Assembly (NCBI GenBank): GCA_003049485.1
Contig: PYST01000054.1
Location: 6,785 to 70,784 of the forward strand
DNA from: Ophioceras dolichostomum
Taxonomy: Eukaryota; Ascomycota; Sordariomycetes; Magnaporthales; Ophioceraceae
DNA length: 64,000 nucleotides
Direction of reading: 5' to 3'
The position numbers were made by a program, and so were the translations under genes. Every line of letters starts with the position of its first letter. Position 1 is the first letter of the stretch. This document shows positions 32,716 through 43,917 of the stretch, one piece after another. Below the pieces are notes generated by a model, which did not search any database, was not told where the DNA came from, and saw only the letters and a program-made list of their open reading frames with translations.

Positions 32716-34730
32716 CTACCAGCCGCCTTGGTGGTATTGTTGGTGTGCCTGCTGCTGCTGCGCATGCCGTTGCTGCCACTGAGGATCGTTGTGGTCGTGC
32801 CAGGGATGTGGTATGTGGTGGCTGTGTTGGTACGCGGGTACTGTCGCGACAGCGGCGGCCGCCTGGAGCGGCTGCGATTGTTGCTGCTGGAGGGCGCCCG
32901 GGTCGTACGCCGTCTCGAATCCTGTCGGCACGGGCGCTGCGGCAGCCCCGACAGTGGTGGTAGCGACGCCGGGCTGGGTCGTCATGTCGGGCGTGAGCAC
33001 CGGGAGGAAGTACGAGGCGGAGGATGGTGGGGCGGCCGGGGGATTGTAGAGGCTGCTCGGCGGAGGCGGCGCTGAGTTCGGCGTCGGGATTGGCGATGGC
33101 GTGATGCCGCCACCGGCGACTTGCATGAGCGGCGTCTTCGCGTCGGACGGGGGTACCACTGCAGCAGCCTGTCCGCCGCTGGACATGCCGCCGTCGCTGG
33201 GCTTGTCGGGGTAGTAGAACTCGAGGTCGGCAGGTTCGAACTGTGTGATCTTGAAGCCGTAGGGAAGGTGACCAGAGAGGCCGTCGACAATGCCGACTGT
33301 GGACAGAGCGGATTCAGGTCAGTACAACTAGACGTTGGTAGTGTTGAGAGAGGGGCGGGGGTAGAGGGACAGAAGACAAGGATGGACTCACAGAAGAGAA
33401 TGTACAAGAACTCGGCAACCACGGGTACAAACGCAGCGACGGCCACAACCTGACCGAAGCCCCAATCGCTCGTCGTGTCGTCGTCGCCGGCGGAGTCCTT
33501 GATGCGCCCACGGAAGTCCGTCAGGAACCCCAACAGCGCCCAGCCACCCAGGAGGTTGACCCAAGCAATGGTAAGTCGCCAACCCTCCCTCCAGCGACGG
33601 ACGAAGTTGGAGTTCACGACGCCCGGGATCTTGAACCCGGTGAGGAGGAAGATCGTGATGAACAGCCACAGGAGCGGGAGGCCGATGATCAGGAACTGCG
33701 CGGCCTTGAGGCCATGCCAGTAGCTCATGCCGCCGCGGAGGTCGCAGTGATCCTGGGTGAGATTCGCGCTGTGCCTGTCGTTATAGCCGACCTCACCGCG
33801 AGGCGTCAGGTAGATGACAGTCGCGGCGAGAGCCCACAGGATGAAGAGCAGGATGCGCCGGATCCACCTCAGACGCGCGCCCTCCTGGTGACTGTCGGGG
33901 TGGCGCATGAGCGCGTAAATGACCATGACGGGGAAGACCGAGTAGCAGGAGGCCATCAGGGCGAGGATGAGATCGTACATGGCCGAGCCCGAGATGACCC
34001 TCTGCTCGTCCTCGGGCGTGGCTCGCTCCTGGATCTTGTTGACGCTGATGTAGATGGTGGCCACCAGCATGGCGATGCTCATCAGCATGGCCGTCTTGAG
34101 GAACTCGTCCAGGCTGCCCCTGAACGAGTCGAGCAGCCTGTTCGACGCAACGTGCACCCAGGTCTTATTCCGGACGCGGGTAGGGCCCTTCCTCTCGATG
34201 TCCGCGGCCTGCGCCCTTAGCGCGGCCTTCTTCGTGAAGTAGTGCCTCGTCTGCCTAGCCGTGAAGGCGACCAGGTACAGGGTCGCGAGGATCGACTCGA
34301 TGTAGTACATGGTCATGACGCCGATGCCGTTGACGTCGTTGTTTCCCGTCCATCCAATCGCCCTGCAGTACTCGGCTGGGCATAGTTCCGCAGGCTTATA
34401 GATAGTCGCGTCCACAAAAGTCCAGTCGTAAGTCCCGTCGTCTTGATACGCGGATAGAGTCTGCCAGTTGAACCACGCCAGCATGTTGTTTGCGAGCTGC
34501 ACATCGGTTTGGTCCACGATGTAGTCCTTCTGCCACCACCAGTCGGGCATTGACCATCTCATGTAGTCTATGGTGTAGTACATGTTCGCGCCGTTTCGGG
34601 TCTTGGGGTCCACTCGGTCGACCTGGGCGTAGGAGGTGAACCAACGGCCAAAAGTCGTGCAGTTGTCGCCAAACCCGATTTGTGTCAATGGAGGGAACAT
34701 CTGCCCGAGGGTCATGTTTGCGTACGCCAT
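32716..34730 (-). CDS. seven-transmembrane protein of unrecognised fungal family
   Basis: Two exons on the minus strand: 34730-33392 and 33296-32716, joined by a 95-bp GTGAGT...ACAG intron (phase 1, 'ILFFGIVDGLSG'), 639 aa. The N-terminal 145 residues are polar, aromatic-rich and carry Cys pairs (GDNCTTFGRW, CPAEYCRAIGW) and N-glycosylation sites. Seven hydrophobic helices follow: VMTMYYIESILATLYLVAF, KTAMLMSIAMLVATIYISV, ILALMASCYSVFPVMVIYAL, ILLFILWALAATVIYL, AAQFLIIGLPLLWLFITIFL, LTIAWVNLLGGWALLGFL and VVAVAAFVPVVAEFLYIL. The C-terminal 170 residues form a Pro/Ala/Gln/His-rich cytoplasmic tail. The topology resembles a G-protein-coupled receptor, but I recognise none of the known fungal receptor classes. 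It could equally be a transporter or structural membrane protein. Confidence 0.85.
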
Positions 34731-37402
34731 CTTGCCTGTTTGTTGCCGGCGAACTCGCCGCCGCCGCCGAACTCGAGGGTTTTCGGAGGGTAGCTCAGAA
34801 TGTGTGGGGACAAGGCGGGAAAGGGGGAATATGAGACAGAAAGAAAGGGCGATTACGAGTGAAAAAATGAAAAGCCTCTGCCTGACGTCTCGTTTCTCTC
34901 GCCAAACTCCGAGAAAAGGACGTCAAAGGGTGATAAGGCAGAGGCAGAAACCGGGATTGTTTCGTCCAAGAGAATCAAGAATCGCGAAAGAGGAGGACAG
35001 ACCCAGGCCTGGGCGTCCAGCGTGATTATGTACCATCACGACAACGCCATCCAGCCCAAGAGCTCAGCCCTTCGGCAGCCACGAAAGGCAACAGAGGGCC
35101 AATCAGCAGTTCAAACGGCACGAGAAGGCGGCTCTTGCAGGGGGGCAGGATGGTGCTGGTCCACGGGGTTCGGTGGTCAGCATGGAGGTGCTACCGTCCC
35201 AGCCCATGTTCCAACTCCTGCGGCTGAGAGGCGCACTAGCGCACGTACTAGCCGTGTTGGGAATGATCATTCGAAATGGCTTGGAGCGATGACCCTGGCG
35301 CAGACAGGCGCTGTTGGGGGGCCCTTCCAGGCTTTCCAGGGCATTCCATTCTGCGGCCTGCCCTGTCTCTCTAGTGGTGTCCTTCGACTCCATCCTACCC
35401 TTTACCCTTCTGCCCTTCTGCCCTTAGGATCCTCCTGATCAATGCAAGGCCAGCATCCAAATTTCGCAACAACTGGGAGGTGCCTGGAGAGGGGCAAAGG
35501 GGGGCAACTCTGCAACTCCAGAGTTGCCCGAAGGATTCTGTGATCACCGATTGCCCCCTGTTACTCAGCACGTCTTCGTCTTAGGTCGCACCGAACATGA
35601 AGGGCGGGGCTGAGATCGAAACAGCGCGACAAGGGCAAAAAAGTCTGCCTGGAGGCAAGACAGGGAAGGTGCCTGAGAGAGACACAGGATATGGATTGGA
35701 ATCCAAGGAAACAGTCTGATTCTAAAAAAATATTGAGGGCCGAGACCAACGCCGCCGTTCCCAATAGCGAGGGAAGCTGAACAGTCTAGCATTCCAGGTG
35801 TGAGCGCAAGGGCAGCCACCAAATCAAATCGGAATATGCCGTTTTCGGTCACGGCAATTCGGCACTGAAAAGATAACAAGCGGGCGACAAAAGAACCGAA
35901 GATTGGCGACGATTCGTCGAAGCCGATAAGGGAGGACGACGGACGACAGGTAGTCGAGGAGCACACGTGGAAGAACGTCGGTGCCTCAGTCGGTGTCTGT
36001 GAAATGCATCACACAAAAGTGTAAAGTTTGGACTGGACGGCAGGGCGGACGGCAGCCAGCTCCAGCAGCAGCTGCTGCTGCTGGCAGCCAGCCAGCCATC
36101 TGATCTGTTGCTCCGACGTTATGGGTGCCCCTTCTCCTCGGGCCTTCCATTCCTCCTCCTCCTCCTCCCTCCCCCCTCCCCCACTTCCACAGATGCCTGC
36201 CAGCGCACAAAACACCTCCCCCCATCACAATCCATCAATCGGTGGGTGCAGTTGTGCGTGCGCCAATCATTGTTTTTTTTACGGCCGCAGAAAGGGTCGA
36301 CAAACGAAGGATCAATCAAAACGTGGGACTGTCTGGGCTGCAAGAAAAAATAAAATGCGGCTCAAGAAGAAGGTAAAACGAAGCGAGGAAATATTGGACC
36401 AGGGGAGAAAAAAATCGATCGACAATGTTGGAGAGGGGAGGTAAGGCTGTGGAAGCGCCCTGTGAAAAAAAAAACGAATAAAAAAACCGACAACACTGGC
36501 AACAACTGGGGCCCTCCATCCTTCCACTTTCTGCTGCCCGAGCTCTCGGAAAGATAGCAGGTTCCCACCTTGACTCCACTCGACCCGAAAAGGTGATAGC
36601 TCGCACTCGATAGCGTCCTCGGATAGAGGGGGTGGCGTTTTCTTATTTCCTGCCATAACAAGTTCTCATTGGGCGAAGCCTGTCAAACCTGCATTAAACT
36701 GTGACATGGGACGAGAATGGGAGGGTCGAGCACGCAAAAATTCCCTGGCAGCCAGCCAGCACCCAGCCAGCCAGCGAACGCAGCTGCTCCAGCTTTGGGA
36801 GAACGGGAGAGAATTCAATTGGCGGCACCGGCCGTAATCCGTATCCGCTGGCCGACGAGAGCGAATCAAGAAGAACAGCAGGCACGTGAAGCTCGCCTAG
36901 TCCACCCAATACCTGTTGGGCTGTTCTGCTATCACGTCAATCACACAAGGAGGGAGACGTGCGTGCGCTCGACGGTCGGGAATCCCCAATATTACTTCGT
37001 GCGCGATTTTGTCAGCGCGGCCAGCTGAAAACCCGAACATTGTCTTGGGGGGAAAAAAAGAGCGAGAGAAGAAGTGGCGACAAGACATCGGGGGCCAAGG
37101 CATTTTCCCGAGAGACTGGCCACAGAGTTTACGAACGGCTTATGGATGACACAGACGGCGTGTATCCCGATTATGCGGACAAAAACAACCAAAGAACACA
37201 GCAGCAAAGACTTCTTGAAGAAGAAAAAAGAAAGCATGCATACAACCAACGTACAGAATGCAGAGAAACGTTGAAAGTAAAGGAATTAGGCGCTATCACC
37301 GAGAGGCCACTTTAACCACGGCCACACTCACGTAACATCAATCGTGCAACGTTCATTTTTCTTTCAATGGAGCACTTTGACGTTCCTTCCGCCCAAACCG
37401 AA
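34731..37402. other. long intergenic region
   Basis: 2.7 kb between two minus-strand genes, mostly the promoter and leader of the seven-TM gene and the 3' flank of the amine oxidase. It holds an 11-bp hairpin at 35502, CAG/CAGC-rich sequence at about 36050-36095, a TCC run at 36145-36180 and poly-A tracts. Overlapping frames up to about 140 codons show no family resemblance. A transcribed but non-coding gene cannot be excluded. Confidence 0.5.
35502..35529. other. perfect 11-bp inverted repeat
   Basis: GGGCAACTCTG, six-base loop, CAGAGTTGCCC. In RNA of either strand it would fold into a stable hairpin. It lies in the middle of the long spacer, far from both genes; function unknown. Confidence 0.6.
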
Positions 37403-40116
37403 TCAAGCACCACCGCCGCCGCCGTGGGCTCCACAGCACCCGCTAAGCTGGCCCCGCTCCCCACCCAAAGTCTTCGCCCCCTGATTTTCCTCTGCTGCCG
37501 ACTGGTGGTGGTGGTCGTGCTGCCGCTGCTGCTTCGCCCGGTCCTCCAGCACCGCCCCTGCGACCAGCGGCGGCGCCACTCCCACCTCTCCCCGATCGGC
37601 GGTTTCACCGTCGCTAAAAGTAGCAGCATCAATCGCACCACCATTCGCAAGAGAATCTGCTGCTGCTTTTGCCGTGCTGCTGCTGCTGCTACCGGGAGGA
37701 TTAGTCGATGTCGTTTCCGTCGTAGTCGTCGTCGCCGCCGCTTCCCTTTCCGTTTCGGTTACAGCCTTATCGACAAACGCATGCCCATTGAGCCCCACGC
37801 TACAGTTCACCTCCTGCGTGCTCTGCGGCACGTCGAGCGCCGGGTTCCTCTCGAAGAAGTTGCACGGCCTCATCGTGACCCTCAGCATCTCGCAGGGCAT
37901 CACCGGGAAATCCTCGACGCGCGGTATGTGGTTTATGCCGAACTGCACCCACACCACGGGGTCGCCCGCGTCCAGCGAGTCCCCGCGAGAGGCCCAGGAC
38001 CGAACCCCCGTGCCCCCGCGAGACTGGTTCGTGTACAGCCCGCCCGCGAAGAGCTCCCCCTCCGCGTAGCGCGTGACGTAGACGGAGCGGTCGGCGAACT
38101 CGGCCCGCTTGTGGTGGAACGAGTCCTGGTCCGCGAGGATGGGCTGCATGGGCGGGATGGAGAGCTTGTAGGATGCCGGGTGGCCGTTTACGGGGTTCCG
38201 CAAGGAGGGGTTCGCGATGCGGTAGGTGCGCGAGGCGGCCGGCGAGAGGTCGTAGCCGCCCGAGGTGTGGATCGTGGTCGAGGACAGGGTGTAGGCGACG
38301 CCATGCGGGTTTTCGACCGGGTCGCGCGGCAGCGGCACGGCGTCGTCGTACACGACCGTGTTGCCGTGGCCCGCCACCATGGGGTCGAGGCGCAGCGAGA
38401 AGAAGTGCTGGTGGTGGCCCGCCAGCACGCCCGGGTGCACGATGGTGCCGTACGGGTGCGGCGTCGTGGTCAGGGACTGGTCGACCGGCTGCGTGGAGAG
38501 GATGCCCGTCGCGCGGACCTCGTACGTGATGTCGCCCGCGAGGTTGAAGATCCACGCGAGGATGTACTCGTAGTTGGAGACGGTGAGGATCGTCTGCAGG
38601 ACGAGCTCGCGGCTGCGCACGATGCATGCGCGGTCGGTGCGGTAATTCGTGTGCTTCCACATGATGCCTGCGTCCTGCTCATGCACGCAGATGACGTTGG
38701 GGTAGGGGACCGGCTTGCCGTGGCTGTCGCAGAGCACGCCCGAGATGTAGTAGATGGAGCCGAGGCAGTCGCACCCCAGCTTGAGGTTATTGGCCATGAT
38801 GCCTGCTCCCGCGTCGCCCAGGTCGAAGGCGGCCTTCTTGTGGAACGGGTGGCGCGGGTCCGCGTAGGGGATGGCCATGTCCGAGAGCGAGAGCCGGTAG
38901 AAGAGGGGCTTCGAGTCGTAGTGCACGTCGTACAGGACCATGCCCTCCCGCTGGTTGAAGCCGACCTTGAGATCCCACTTCTGCCAGTTGATCGTGTGGC
39001 CGTTCTCGGAGAATTTGGACACCTGGAACGACGCGCCCTCGGGCTGCACCACGTGAAGCGGCTTCAGACCAGTCCGGATTGCCGGCTGGGCCTCTGGGAT
39101 GTACTCGTTGGGCGGCGCCGGCTCCCACGGCTTTACGGGTTCGACTTTGGAGTCGAGCCCTGTCGGCATGATGTCGATGCGCACCACCTTCATGGTGGTC
39201 GGGTCGACGACTGGCGAGATGGGCAAGGGGAAGGCGTAGTGACAGCCATCTTCCTCCTTGGGGTTCTTGGGGTCTCGCATGTACAGGAAGCATTGGAAAA
39301 GCCGGCTGTCATCGTCGACCCCATCCGAGCCTAGAAAAGTGAAAATGAATGTATTAGTCCCATCATTCATCATTATCCTGGTGTGTCTCCGCCTTGCCCC
39401 CGTTCCGCGGGGAAATCCTCGGAGCCTCTTACCATAGATCCACGGATCTGACACCACCACCGTCCCCTCCGGCAACTTCAACTTGGCGATCTCCGCCTGA
39501 ACTCCCGCATCGGCGAAGAGAGCCTTCTCAACGGCGAATAGCTCCTCTGCGTCGCCATTGGGGTGCACGTTCGGTCCAAGGAGGACATTGCTCTCCACGA
39601 TGTCCTGAGTCAGGTTGACCACAGCTTCGTGAAGTTTATCCTGTTTTGGGGCATTGGTGTGAACCATATGCCAGCAGGCAGGTATACCACCTGGTATTAG
39701 CTGTAAGATCTCAAAGACACGCGGGATAGATACAACCTTACCGTATTTCGCAGATAATACACCACAAAGCTGCGTCGGTCGATGGCCAGGGGCGACTGCC
39801 CCTTTCGCTCGGCGTCGAGGTACGGCACGAGCTGCGCCTTGGCCGGCTCCAGAAGTGTGATGACCTTGAACTGAAACAGGGTGCCCTCCGGCCAGGCCTT
39901 CCGAATCAGATCCGAGGATCGCGTGATCTCGTCGCCGGACAAGGGGCCGAGAGGGTGGGCTTGGTAGGCTGGAGGCGGCGGTGACGGCGGAGCGGCAGCA
40001 GCAGCACTGCTGCCGATATTTCCGACGACCCCACCATCGGCACCATCGGCCGCCCCGTTGATTGTGGGCTTGGCAGCCGCCGCCGAGGAGCCGGAGTTGC
40101 TGTCGTTGACAACCAT
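37403..40116 (-). CDS. copper amine oxidase (TPQ-dependent)
   Basis: Three exons on the minus strand: 40116-39742, 39640-39433 and 39330-37403, 836 aa. After a disordered Ala/Pro-rich start come the N2/N3 domains (HPLGPLSGDEI...SFVVYYLRNTDKLHEAV). The catalytic domain contains SDMAIPYADP, the active-site region 'YYISGVLCDSHG', the topaquinone motif NYEY (Tyr about 448) and the copper ligand pair HQH (about 500) in AGHHQHFFSLRLD. A third His is in GINHIPRVEDFPVMP. Family members oxidise primary amines to aldehydes with release of H2O2 and ammonia, usually in peroxisomes. After 'NCSVGLNGHAFVDKA' there is an unusual extension of about 120 residues rich in Thr, Ser, Ala, Gly and His, ending in poly-Gly with no SKL-type peroxisomal signal. 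An unrecognised 3' intron could remove part of it. Confidence 0.93.
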
Positions 40117-41144
40117 AGTTGCTAGTCAACAAGATGTCGGATAGTGCTACGAGTAAGCGGTAGCGCGGGAATGCTGGCAGGAAAAGACGGGTAAGGGAGG
40201 GTACAATATTCGTCGCAATATGATGTATGGGGAAAACTTGATTGAGATGGATCTCGGTTGGACCCGACGGAACAAGCGTGTGTTCGGCGGAAGGAAGCCG
40301 GCAATTCCTCGTTATTGGGAAGTGTGGGGTGGTAGCCAAGCACGCAACTTGTCGGGAAGCTGTGTTCCTTTCATCAGAGGCTTGAAGGCTAAACGAGCAG
40401 TATGACGACAGAGCATCCCTTTCTTTGGGGCTACGGTTTCCCCTTGTAGCCTGTGATACGTAGGTACGTAGCACACAGTAGCGGCCTCGTGACTTCCCAG
40501 CACGGCAGAGCTGCACCCAGTAAGAGCCAGTTACATCAGGTCTTGATCTCCTTATCTTGCAGAAAGTGTTGCCCCATTACCCCTCACCATGCACTGGACC
40601 GGCGCGGTGCCTAGGTTCGGTTTTGTGGCCGGATTGGGGTCGGCGGGAGATCATTTGCATCCCGTCCCATCTTCTCTCACTTCGGATGGGGTGCGGATGC
40701 GGCCAGGCGAGGTAAAATGGCCCATAGGATCGAGTTTCAGGGGTCCAATGTCATTCAACCGTCGTTCTCTGAGGCAAGCCCAACACTCTCTGTCGACTTT
40801 CAACGCCCGTGGTAAAGTAACGCCCAATGCTATCGCACGGCATAGCAAATTTTAAGGTATGACAACAGCCGATGATGAAGGTGATGGAGAGCACGATGTC
40901 TGTGCAGATTGGGCGTCATTGGCACGGGGGTATGTAAGGTATCAATCTGCATCGACGTCCCACCCACGCAGCGCGTCTTCCAAATGTGTGTCAAATACAG
41001 CACCAGGCATATCCTGCTGCCACGTCCTCCCGTGATGGCCCAGTGGAATCCCATCCTGATGTCCGAAAGTCGGCACAAACAACCAGTCCAAAGAGAAAAG
41101 TTAACCGAGAGCCACCAACTCCTACCACCCCCCCTCCTGCAGAA
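40117..41144. other. intergenic, promoter of amine oxidase
   Basis: About 1 kb between two minus-strand genes. No gene seen. The left part is the amine oxidase promoter/leader. Confidence 0.5.
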
Positions 41145-42108
41145 CTACCGCATCAACCTGCGAGACCCAGTGGCCAACCACATGCGGGAGTACCACACGT
41201 GGAGCGTGTCGATCCAAGGGCCCATGGGGCCTTGCTCGCCCTCGACCTTGCGCGAGCTGGTGAAGAAGACGCTCTTTAGGCCCAGCTCCACTTCGCCACG
41301 CTCGCGGTCGACGACGGCGATGAACGAGAAGATGCCGTCGGAGTCCCGCGGGTCTTGCTTGCGGGGGCTGTCTCCGCACCGCACCGTGATGGTGGTGGGC
41401 GTCTTCTCGACGACCTCGAAGTGGTCGTTGACGAGGGTGCCCGGCTCGTACTTGGACGTGGCGAGATCCTCGCGCGTCCACAGGTCGGTGGCCGTGGCGT
41501 CACTGCGATACTTGCGTTCTAGGTACCGGCGTTGTACCTCGTAGCCTGAACAGCAGGAAGTACGGTGGAAATGTGATTAGCCTTTTTTTTCCTTTTTTCG
41601 ACATATGGCATCGAGACCATGAGCAGCTGAGAGAAGCGGTTCGCGACGCCTCTCCTCATCTGGTGCCATTGGCTTAGGTGGCTCAAGGCGAATACCACCC
41701 AGTTTTGGGAATAGGCCTAAACTTAACGCCATCGCCGTCCACGCAGTGGGAAATGCTGAGCATGGAGGCTTTTCGGTAGAGGGCCACCTTGGAACCTAAG
41801 GACGATGGAAAAATGCCCTAACAGAGGAACGCACCGATGCCTGAGAAAACGCCACGCGTAAGCTCTACCACCAGATCACCCTCATTCTGCAGGAGCTCTG
41901 GGCGAATCTTGTCAATGGCCACGCGCTTGAAGCACACATCCTGGGTGGACGGGTTGTTATGTTTATTGTATTTCTTGTAAGGCTTGCTGGAAAAGACTGG
42001 ATCCTTGGAAACCAGAGGACGGATCACGCTCGTGGTCTGGCTCAGGTATCCAATTGTGCCCGCGGCTGTCAGGGCCGTGGCGACGATTGACTTCCGAATG
42101 ATGCCCAT
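41145..42108 (-). CDS. small membrane-anchored protein, unrecognised
   Basis: Two exons on the minus strand: 42108-41835 and 41545-41145, joined by a rather long 289-bp intron (GTGCGT...TTCAG, phase 1, 'FSGIGYEVQRRYLERKYR'), 224 aa. A short N-terminal hydrophobic segment (SIVATALTAAGTIGYL) could be an anchor or mitochondrial-type presequence. The rest is soluble and well composed: VELTRGVFSGIG, 'LVNDHFEVVEKTPTTITVRCGDSPRKQ', 'IFSFIAVVDRERGEVELGLKSVFF', 'PMGPWIDTLHVWYSRMWLATG'. This mix of beta-strands resembles a conserved fungal protein of unknown function with a lipocalin/START-like feel, but I cannot name the fold. Real by splice phase, codon use and composition. Confidence 0.8.
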
Positions 42109-43006
42109 GATGTCTAGGTATTTTTCGGCTTGGGTCGAACGTGATGCTGTCCAGGATCGGCCCGGGACGACAGGGATGGGGTTTTGATTGGCAACCCTGG
42201 AGAAGAGTGAGAAGAGTTTACATCGATTTCTATGGGAAGCTCGGCGAAGAGGGCGAGAACGAAGTTGAAGCTTTACTGGATACTCGGAGGAATCAATGTT
42301 TACATCTCGACAATCAATGCCACGGGCAACTAAGTCGTGCTGTGGTGGATAGTTGACGCGGGGCAACTACGGGGATCGACTTGGTGCTGTGGTCCTTGCT
42401 AGCCTTGGCAACGGTTCAGTTTAGTGGACAGCTGGACCCTCTGAAGCTCCGACTTGCTTCGCTGCCCTCCAACCATCAATCATTCCGACCAAGAGGCTGG
42501 AAACAAAAGAAAATGGCTAGGCTGAAGGAGAAAGCAAGTTAAGTAGTTGATATTCTCTCAGGGACTAAGGTAGGATCACCATTCGTTTCATGTTCTGCGC
42601 GATGAGCAACGACGACGCTCTCCCTTCGTCACAGCAGCAAGAGCTGCTGCTGGTGGCTCCTTGAGCTACAACCCGGAAACCGGCCGTGCCACCACGGAAA
42701 CAGAGTCTGCCGTCGTGATGATCTCCAGGCCCTGGAAATCTGCCAGAAGCACGGAACAATGGGAGATGGCTAAATACGCTGGATATATCCCGAGGCGCGA
42801 GAGGGTGCGCTGAAAGTTTAACGTGACCTTTTTCTTCTTTTTTCTTCTGTTCCTTCAACGTTCTCTCATTTTTATTGCTCCCATCTTCGTTATCTCGTCA
42901 GTTCATTTGACTCTTGTTTCCAGCAAGCGCAATCGTGCAACCAGCGAGCGGTTGACAGCTCTTGCTGCTCATTTGCATCTCGCAAAATCGGGTTTCCCTC
43001 GATGCG
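42109..43006. other. divergent promoter region
   Basis: 0.9 kb between divergent genes. It includes a pyrimidine-rich leader (CTTTTTCTTCTTTTTTCTTC) at about 42828-42850 for the DUF3431 gene. No gene seen. Confidence 0.55.
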
Positions 43007-43917
43007 ATGGGCTCCCTCGCCGGCCGCCGGCTACGGCGAGTTCTCTCGTTCCTCATCAGGCCCCTGCTCTTCGCGATCGCCCTGACCGTCCTCGTGCGCC
43101 ACCTCTTCGCGCCGCCGGGAGAGCCCGAGATCACCAAGGCGCTAGTTGTCGCCGCGACGAGCAAGGACTCGCCCAGCAGCGCGTCGTGGATCGCAGAAGT
43201 ACCGAAGGACTGGAAGGTGTTCAAATACGTCATGGACGCGCCGCTGTCCGACGACCTGGCCGTCCCCGCCAACAAGGGCAACGAGGCGATGGCGTACCTG
43301 ACGTACATCATCACGCACTACGACGCGCTCCCGGACGTCGTCTTCTTCCGCCACTCGCACGCGCACGCCTGGCACCAGGACATGGACTCGCTCTCCCAGG
43401 TTCGCAGCTTGCGGGCCTCCTACGTGCTGGAGCAGGGGTACGTCAGCGCGCGGTGCCTGCCGGGGTGCGAGAACATCATCCCGCTCGCGGACTACACCGT
43501 CGACTTCGACCTATTCGGCAAGGTCAACCGCGAGGCCATGCTCACGACTTTGCTAGATGAGTTCTTGGACAGAGACGCCGGGGAGCGCGTGCCCAAGAAG
43601 CTGGCTGCGCCTTGCTGCGCGCAGTTCGCGGCCAGTAGGGAGGCGATCCAGGGGAGGTCGAAGGAGTGGTGGACAAAGCTGCGCCAGTGGCTTCTGGACA
43701 CGCCGCTGGACAATATGAATAGTGGCAGACTGATGGAGCATACCTGGCATATCTGGCTTGGGGAGACTGGAAAGTTGTAAGTGACCTGGCACCCATCTCT
43801 GGCGAGGTGTTCGAGGCTGACTTTGGGGACAGCTGCCCGAGCTATGATGAATGCCGATGCCGTGTCTTTGGCATTGGCGATTGCAAGCAGTATCTTAAGG
43901 GCGAGAAGGTGCATTGA
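43007..43917 (+). CDS. DUF3431 family type II membrane protein
   Basis: Exons 43007-43776 and 43833-43917 (56-bp GTAAGT...ACAG intron, phase 2, 'ETGKFCPSYDEC'), 284 aa. A basic N-terminus (MGSLAGRRLRR) and a single hydrophobic segment (VLSFLIRPLLFAIALTVLV) predict a type II signal anchor with the rest in the secretory lumen. The luminal part has the DUF3431 pattern: NKGNEAMAYLTYIITHYDAL, then DVVFFRHSHAHAWHQD with clustered His, a Cys-rich 'VSARCLPGCENI', 'CCAQFAASREAI', and the closing WHIWLGE...CPSYDECRCRVFG. Function of the family is unknown; a glycosyltransferase-like Golgi role is sometimes suggested by gene context, but nothing here tests it. Short exon 2 supplies four conserved cysteines. 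Confidence 0.88.

Noticed and set aside
32982..33391. Unspliced C-terminus of the seven-TM gene
   Set aside because: Reading through GTGAGT at 33391 gives a Ser/Pro/Arg-rich shadow; the spliced frame gives GIVDGLSGHLPYG and a coherent tail.
37367..39334. 655-codon plus-strand frame opposite the amine oxidase
   Set aside because: It is the antisense shadow of the GC-rich copper amine oxidase exon; its Arg/Val/Gly-rich translation has no domain and low-quality codon use.
22004..40116. Classical secondary-metabolite gene cluster
   Set aside because: No backbone synthase and the genes could equally be independent; reported only as a neighbourhood hypothesis.
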